Source: Saccoglossus kowalevskii (lineage: Eukaryota > Hemichordata > Enteropneusta > Harrimaniidae). Taken from it: a DNA stretch of 23,194 bases. The stretch is from the NCBI RefSeq assembly GCF_000003605.2, contig NW_003120436.1, positions 27,531-50,724 of the forward strand. Reading direction: 5' to 3'. Below, one piece after another: positions 18,678 through 23,194 of the stretch. Both the position numbers and the translations under genes were made by a program. The notes beneath the pieces are model-generated. The model was not told the DNA's origin. It worked only from the letters and a program-made list of their open reading frames with translations, and searched no databases. How positions within the stretch are numbered: position 1 is the first letter of the stretch; the number at the start of each line of letters is the position of its first letter.

Positions 18678-19509
18678 CTGGAAAAATAAAAAAAAATTGC
18701 ATTACACCATTCCACAAACATATAATTGTATACATGTAGTTAAATATATATTCCCATACTTATACATACAAATAGACTGCAGGCCCAGTCGTGGTACTTT
18801 TTAATAATTCTTAATTCTTGGTCCGACGTGAAATTACCACGACTGGTCTATTCTGAGGCGCATTCATTACTGGTAATAATTCATGATATACATTGACGTT
18901 ATGGAACCTGGTTGTGGAACAATCACTTCCAAAACAAGAAAGTAAGCATGTGCATGCGCAAAAGATTCTACAGGCTTGTTCTTTGAGGAATTACAGTATC
19001 ATATAAAATTGCCATGACGACTAGACCAGTCTAATATACATCACATGTTAATTTAGAAAAATGATAAACCTACTCAGAGTCAATTATTAATCAATATTTA
19101 GAAATGTATCATAGCTTTATGTATGGTTTCACCAAAACAAATTCAATAACATCGAGGACTATAAAATAAAGATATACAATGTTGATATCTATGTGGATAC
19201 ATGTATATTATGCAATGACAATCTCACTCTGCGTGATCTCCAAACATAATTTTGATCAATCATGCATCAGTGTTGAACTTGTTATCACAGAATATAGTGA
19301 AAATAACCTGTGATGAAAAATATATTATTTTTTTTTGAGAAATGAAATGAAAATATCATTGAGCAATATTGAGATCATCTGACTATTTATGTGACTTTAA
19401 ATTGGCTTTTCATCGTCAGTTACACATCCATTATCTGATTCATCCTTATATATACTAGTATCACTTTATACATGTTCTAGACAATGTACGAGACTTTGGA
19501 TGCAAGTAC
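18678..19509. other. Intron with short inverted repeats
   Basis: This 832-nt intron has no coding signal. The perfect 12-bp inverted pair CCAGTCGTGGTA (18785-18796) and TACCACGACTGG (18835-18846) could form a stem-loop with a 38-nt loop. A related GACTAGACCAGTC string near 19018-19030 suggests the decayed end of a small palindromic element. Confidence 0.6.
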
Positions 19510-19650
19510 CTTCAGAAACAGATGAGATGTCTTCTGGAAATATTTCGTCTGCTTTTCTACAATACCAACTATATTGCAATGCATCCAGATCGGTTGTGTA
19601 GTCGGGATCGTATGATTCGCTGCCATCGAGCAAGAGTGACGATTCCCAGC
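19510..19650 (-). CDS. Exon 3: REJ domain
   Basis: This 141-nt exon has acceptor TAATTCCAG and donor GAAG|GTACTT, phase 1 at both ends. It encodes GWESSLLLDGSESYDPDY, then LQYSWYCRKADE. The pair L-D-x-S-x-S-x-DPD and Y-S-W-x-C is a hallmark of the REJ domain core. With the preceding exon it gives the expected continuous reading VYG-GWESS. Confidence 0.95.
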
Positions 19651-20078
19651 CTGGAATTACAATCGTGGAAAGGTTAATTAAGCTGCGAGAATGAGTAATT
19701 ACTTATGATACAATACACTACAAGCACATGTAGTTTCACAAAAAAATAGAGAATAAAAGTGAGAAATTGCTTTATATAATTTGCGGTCAATATCAAAAAT
19801 AATTCAAGTTGAAATACCCGTTCTGTTTTCAATAGTGTTATTGAAAACAGAAATGGTATAGGATGCTGCTCATCACAATGCGAACAATTTGACAGACGAT
19901 AATGATTGCTCAACTCCTATATACTTTCATGCTTTTGAGTGATTTTGGTGAATGTCAAACATTATTATTCATATTTCATAATATTTAGTGCTGCGATTCA
20001 CAATGTTTACTTTCAAACAGTCAGCAGTGGAATGGTTTCATAAATTCTACACCTATATATCAAAAGCTGACATCTTAC
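19651..20078. other. Intron, nothing recognised
   Basis: This 428-nt intron is AT-rich and has no repeat or coding signal that I can support. A short minus-strand open frame over 19674-19913 has no homology signal. Confidence 0.75.
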
Positions 20079-21053
20079 CATAGACCTTAGCTGAACCACC
20101 GCTTATTCTAGCAACCAATGCAGACTGGATAATCTCAATGTAAGTTTGGTCACTATTATACACCACAATTTCCATAGTATTGACGTCCACGATAGACACA
20201 GTTAATTTGAATACATATATGCCATAGTCCAGCATGGAGGCTGGAATAACCAGTGTAGTTTGCGTGCTATCAATGGTTTCTGGTATCCTGTATAGGTTTG
20301 AAGCATCTGGTGTAGTGCCCTCGCTGTCAACTTGATGTAGAGTCCATTCGAAGATAGCTTGGTTGGGGCCATCGCAGTTGATCACAACGTCTGTATTCAA
20401 TGTGAATCCAACACCTCTTTTGTATGTTGTCAGCTGCGTGGTGTTCGTAATGTCTTGTATCTGAACAGTCGGTAGATCACAAGACTGGCTAACCACGAAG
20501 ACATTACTTGTGGTCGTGACATCTGACACTGGGTTAGACGCATGAGCCACGACAGAAATGTGTCCAATACTGTCAGACGTATACTCGTACATCACAGCAT
20601 ACGTCTCCAGTGGGTCAAACGGTAGATTATTAGCTGACAGAACATCCTCGGGTAATCCCTCGGTGATTTCTGGCAGCGATAACTCGTAAGTATCATTCCC
20701 AATATGCAGCAAATACGTTGCCATAGTACCAACATCAGTAGTAAACAGAATCAAAATGACTTGTTCCCCAACAACCACTGGTCCATTGTTTATCAAATAT
20801 AATGACCCAACAGCTTCATAAGATGTCAGCAAAATAGTGTCAGTAAAAGTCTCATCCCAAGTTGAAAACACACCAACACTGATCAAGTAGACACCGACAT
20901 CATCAATTGTATACTTAAAAGTATTTGATCCTTCTGTGTCGTTTTTTAATTCCCCCATAAAAAATATTTGCCATCGAAAAGATGTCCCTAGAGAAGACTG
21001 GACAGGTGCTGTAAAAGTCAATGTGTCTCCCACTGTAGCATCTGAAACCACTT
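20079..21053 (-). CDS. Exon 2: PKD-like folds and start of REJ domain
   Basis: This 975-nt exon has acceptor ATTATTTTTAG and donor TATG|GTAAGA, phase 1 at both ends. The first roughly 190 residues form two Ig-like PKD-type repeats (FRWQIF... DDVGVYLISVGV, and VMYEYTSDSIGHISVVAHAS). The second part opens the REJ domain: a Cys followed by DLPTVQIQDI, a central VVINCDGPNQAIFEWTL, PASMLDYGIYVFKLTV, and SALVARISGG. This is the standard N-terminal layout of REJ domains in polycystin-1 and sea urchin REJ proteins. The product is extracellular. Confidence 0.95.
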
Positions 21054-21302
21054 CTAAAAATAATAATAACACTTACAATCACAAAGAAATCATCAACAAT
21101 TGAATTGATTGAGTTGTACTGAGGTGACAAAAACTCAATAGCACACAATTCCAAAATTCAGCCAAGGCCATTTTGACTTATGTAAAGGACAAATTTACTG
21201 TAAAGAGGATTTTTGACAACCAATTTCCGTTGGCAGCTAGACAGATGTTATGAACTGTGGCTACCGAAAATGCATACAATATCCCTACTCAACTAAACTC
21301 CT

Positions 21303-21423
21303 CGACCAGTTGAAATTATCTTGGTGCCACTTGACTCCCTAGACTAGTTGAAATTATCTTGGTGCCACTTGACTCCCTAGAGTCATTGAAATTATCTCTG
21401 ACACTTGACAAGACTAGTTGAAA
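21303..21423. repeat. 38-bp minisatellite, left arm
   Basis: The core GTTGAAATTATC recurs at 21309 and 21347, with a third, variant copy at 21385 (CATTGAAATTATC) and a shortened fourth at 21417. The linker is of the type TTGGTGCCACTTGACTCCCT. It is truncated on its right by the transposon-like element that begins at 21424. Confidence 0.88.
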
Positions 21424-22546
21424 CAGAGTCCCTCCACAACCAGTTATGAAACGCTATTGTCAAAAGGTGTGAACGAGCTTAGATCGAGAAACAGTGCGTG
21501 TTTCAGCCTTCCAGCTGAAGTTATGACGTCATAGTTCACGCTGAAGTGCTCACACTGAGGTCGGTCGTTGGTCGAGTCAGAGAAATCAACGTAGTGTAAT
21601 AGTTTCTTCAAATATATTTCGTAATTGACGCTATTATTCGAGTTTATTTAGTTGTCAGGAACATCTTGAGTGAATATTAGGTTGTGTGTGTCGTTTTTAT
21701 CCGAGGTATCAAATGATTTGTGACTGGGAACTTCAGGGGCAGTTTTAGAATCGGTCATTGCATTTGTGTTATGACGATGTCGGTAGTTTTGACCTAAATT
21801 GTTGACACTTTATCGAATATATAATGATAATTTTTCGAATTATTTTAAAATTGAATAGGATTTTACCAGGTTAATTAATTCAGTTTATTGCATTATAGGA
21901 CATATATTAAAATTGAAATTGTTTATTTCGCAACTCGTTTGTTTTTTTGTGTGTAAAACAAAATGGCTGCCACTCGGTAGATCGGTTTCATTTTCAAAAC
22001 GTCGTGATTTCGTAGCTGATTATATACATATATTCATCAATACTTACTGATAGACAGTAATGCTAGTTTTCTGCTCAAATTTATTCTTATTTTGTGTATA
22101 TTGTTTCCTGAAACGACAGCGATTTTGTATAGTCGCCCGTCATTGCTTCGTCCACTGTTGGCTCGTAATCTAAATTAGACTCTACATCACGGCTTTCCTC
22201 CTCTAAATCTGATGGCCAATCAACATTTTCATCGTCAAAATCGACGAAATCATCGTAGGATTTTCACATTACAGTAATATTTTAGAGTGATCACGGAAGT
22301 AAAAACTATGTTGACACGAATGAAAACATTGAAAGTACGCATGCGCACTAAAGAAACGCAATGCTTTGTGGGAGAAATTACATCATCGAATATGCTAATT
22401 TTATGTTAATGTTGGGGAAACGTCCGTATTTTACCGTTGGCAAAATAAACAACGATTAAGCTGTTAAATAAACAACGGATTAACCGAAACACGCATTGTA
22501 ACAATAGATATCTGACTGTTTCATAACCGGTTGTGGAGGGACTGTG
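21424..22546. mobile_element. Non-autonomous or decayed DNA transposon with 29-bp TIRs (hAT-like ends)
   Basis: The ends are inverted copies. Left: CAGAGTCCCTCCACAACC followed by AGTTATGAAAC. Right, read inward on the minus strand: CACAGTCCCTCCACAACC followed by GGTTATGAAAC. That is 27 of 29 matching. The 7 bases GTTGAAA stand directly outside both ends (21417-21423 and 22547-22553), which fits a 7-8-bp target duplication. The flanks are themselves tandem repeats containing this string, so the duplication is not independent proof. A CAGAG/CACAG start and an 8-bp duplication would suit the hAT superfamily. The 1,123-bp interior is too short for a full transposase but holds one acidic 58-codon frame. 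Confidence 0.8.
22087..22263 (-). pseudogene. Acidic 58-codon open frame inside the transposon-like element
   Basis: Between a TGA at 22266-22264 and a TAA at 22089-22087 the minus strand is open for 58 codons. The product is strongly acidic (19 Asp or Glu) with segments such as SYDDFVDFDDENVDWPSDLE and DYEPTVDEAMTGDY. It lacks an in-frame ATG near its start. Composition and balance look more protein-like than the surrounding AT-rich DNA. It may be a remnant of an N-terminal exon of the parental transposase or a captured gene piece. No family is recognised. Confidence 0.3.
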
Positions 22547-22690
22547 GTTGAAACTATACCAGTGTCACTTGACTTTTGAGACTGGTTGAAATTATTCTAG
22601 TATCATTGACTCCCTAGACTGGTTGAAATTATTCCAGTATCATTGACTACCTAGACTGGTTGAAATTATTCCAGTATCATTGGTGTCCTA
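22547..22690. repeat. 37-38-bp minisatellite, right arm
   Basis: The core GGTTGAAATTATT recurs with its GTTGAA at 22547, 22585, 22622 and 22659, so the period is 37 to 38 bp. The linker is of the type CCAGTATCATTGACTCCCTA. It is the same family as the array at 21303-21423, and the two arms are separated by the inserted element. Confidence 0.88.
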
Positions 22691-22730
22691 TTTTTAATGT
22701 ATCCCCAAAAGTGTTATAATGAGTACATAC

Positions 22731-22889
22731 CACCCTCAGAGTTGGTGACTGTAAGTTCTTCAACACTAACATCTTGTTGACATAACTCGTTATATAATTG
22801 ACCATCGTAAGATACAAGTACCGATATAGTGTAACTACCAGGTTGATAGTCGTGTGTTATAGATTCTTGTTCGGATAGCAGGTCAGTGA
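22731..22889 (-). CDS. Exon 1 (visible): PKD-like domain segment
   Basis: This 159-nt exon is bounded by acceptor TGTTTTCAG and donor G|GTATGT and is phase 1 at both ends. It encodes VTDLL, then about 50 residues with the motif HDYQPGSYTISVLV. That matches the closing strands of a PKD domain (the family pattern is H-Y-x-x-PG-x-Y-x-V-x-V). The earlier strands must lie on an exon outside the window. The codon split at the donor completes as Glu on the next exon. Confidence 0.85.
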
Positions 22890-22944
22890 CTGAAAACAAA
22901 CACAAGATAAATGTACATTCAGTAAGTGTAGCGATATTATTCAT

Positions 22945-23194
22945 ATCCCGAATACGAGAAGAAGGAATATCTCAATCATACATAGGTAACAAATATTTTG
23001 ATGCAAGCTTTAAATTAATCAAACAATAAAATTTGTGTGAACTGGAAATCTGTCTTTACCCTGGGTAAACTGGAAACCTGTCTAAACCAAACCCTGTGTA
23101 AACTGAAAAACTGCTAAACCAAACCCTGTGTAAACTGAAAAACTGCTAAACCAAACCCTGTGTAAACTGAAAAACTGTCTAAACCAAACCCTGA
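22945..23194. other. Intron sequence at right edge
   Basis: This stretch lies upstream of the first visible exon and has no coding signal. It contains the 32-bp minisatellite listed separately and otherwise AT-rich sequence. Confidence 0.7.
23059..23194. repeat. 32-33-bp minisatellite, about 4 copies, reaching window edge
   Basis: The motif CCCTGTGTAAACTG recurs at 23092, 23124 and 23156, with degenerate copies at 23059 and 23189, so the period is 32 to 33 bp. The middle copies are almost identical. On the gene strand each unit contains a pyrimidine-rich run ending in TTTTTCAG, which resembles a 3' splice site, within the intron before the first visible exon. The array continues beyond the window. 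Confidence 0.9.

Larger units (their letters stand above)
21054..22730. other. Intron with minisatellite and inserted transposon-like element
   Basis: This 1,677-nt intron holds no host exon. It contains a 37-38-bp tandem repeat split by a 1.1-kb element with inverted ends, both listed separately. The remainder (21054-21300) shows nothing recognisable. Confidence 0.8.
911..22889 (-). other. Polycystin-1-like (PKD1/REJ family) gene, partial, 18 exons
   Basis: This is the span of one multi-exon gene. Eighteen coding segments join with compatible phases at GT-AG junctions and give, in order, PKD-like folds, a REJ domain, a GAIN region with GPS, a first membrane helix, a PLAT domain, then TM2 to TM6. 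That order is diagnostic of the polycystin-1 family. Family members are 11-TM receptors or channel subunits that pair with polycystin-2-type channels, are cleaved at the GPS, and act in cilia, mechanosensation or sperm-egg recognition (sea urchin REJ proteins). Early REJ exons join in phase 1 and the GAIN exons in phase 0. The gene start (signal peptide and any LRR, WSC or lectin domains) lies right of the window. The second half of the channel-like domain lies left of it. The only break in the joined frame is a -1 shift near 3866. Orthology to PKD1, PKD1L1, PKD1L2 or PKD1L3 cannot be decided here. Confidence 0.95.

Noticed and set aside
20915-21154. Minus-strand open frame overlapping the large REJ/PKD exon
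   Set aside because: It is an alternative frame of exon 2, whose main frame has domain motifs and consistent splice phases.
23059-23194. Telomere-like repeat because of AAACCCTG
   Set aside because: The period is 32 bp and the motif is not tandem TTAGGG, so it is an ordinary minisatellite.

Overview
The window carries one large, intron-rich, protein-coding locus on the minus strand of what looks like an invertebrate animal genome. The DNA is AT-rich, introns run from 0.3 to 2.4 kb, splice sites are GT-AG, and the introns hold minisatellites, MITE-like elements and GACGGAC-type simple repeats. I cannot place the lineage more precisely. Large polycystin-1/REJ families are known from lancelets, echinoderms, hemichordates and molluscs.

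The gene is a polycystin-1-like (PKD1/REJ family) membrane protein. Eighteen consecutive exons can be joined by splice sites with matching phase, read from position 22889 down to 911 (about 5.4 kb of coding sequence, about 1,810 residues). Both ends lie outside the window. Domain order: PKD-like Ig folds (22889-20079), REJ domain (second half of the 20079-21053 exon down to about 15488), helical GAIN-type region (14430-8213), GAIN/GPS autoproteolysis module (7531-5619, with an intact Cys-x-Cys-x-His-Leu-Thr cleavage motif), TM1, PLAT domain (5343 to about 4600), TM2-TM3, a Ser/acidic cytosolic loop, TM4-TM5, a short acidic loop, and TM6. The window ends before the extracellular loop and the channel-like C-terminal half.

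Two things in this gene stand out. First, the 5' splice site of the TM5 exon is the repeat unit of a 27-bp minisatellite (about 1315-1990). Twenty-five tandem copies each carry GGTAAGT or GGTGAGT. Because 27 is a multiple of 3 and the gene frame stays open, each donor would be in frame and would add nine residues per unit to the cytosolic TM5-TM6 loop. Second, the long 3580-4659 exon changes reading frame by -1 between TM3 and TM4, at or near an A AAT TTG heptamer in exactly the phase of a -1 slippery site. It is either a one-base deletion or assembly error in a homopolymer run, or a recoding site.

The introns hold a second minisatellite (30 bp, 1-830), a transposon-like element with 29-bp inverted ends inserted into a 37-38-bp minisatellite (21303-22690), two short TTAA-flanked MITEs, a palindromic MITE family with three near-tandem copies in one intron, a compound GACGGAC-rich repeat block (8.9-10.6 kb), and a 32-bp minisatellite at the right edge. 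No tRNA, rRNA or second convincing gene was seen.
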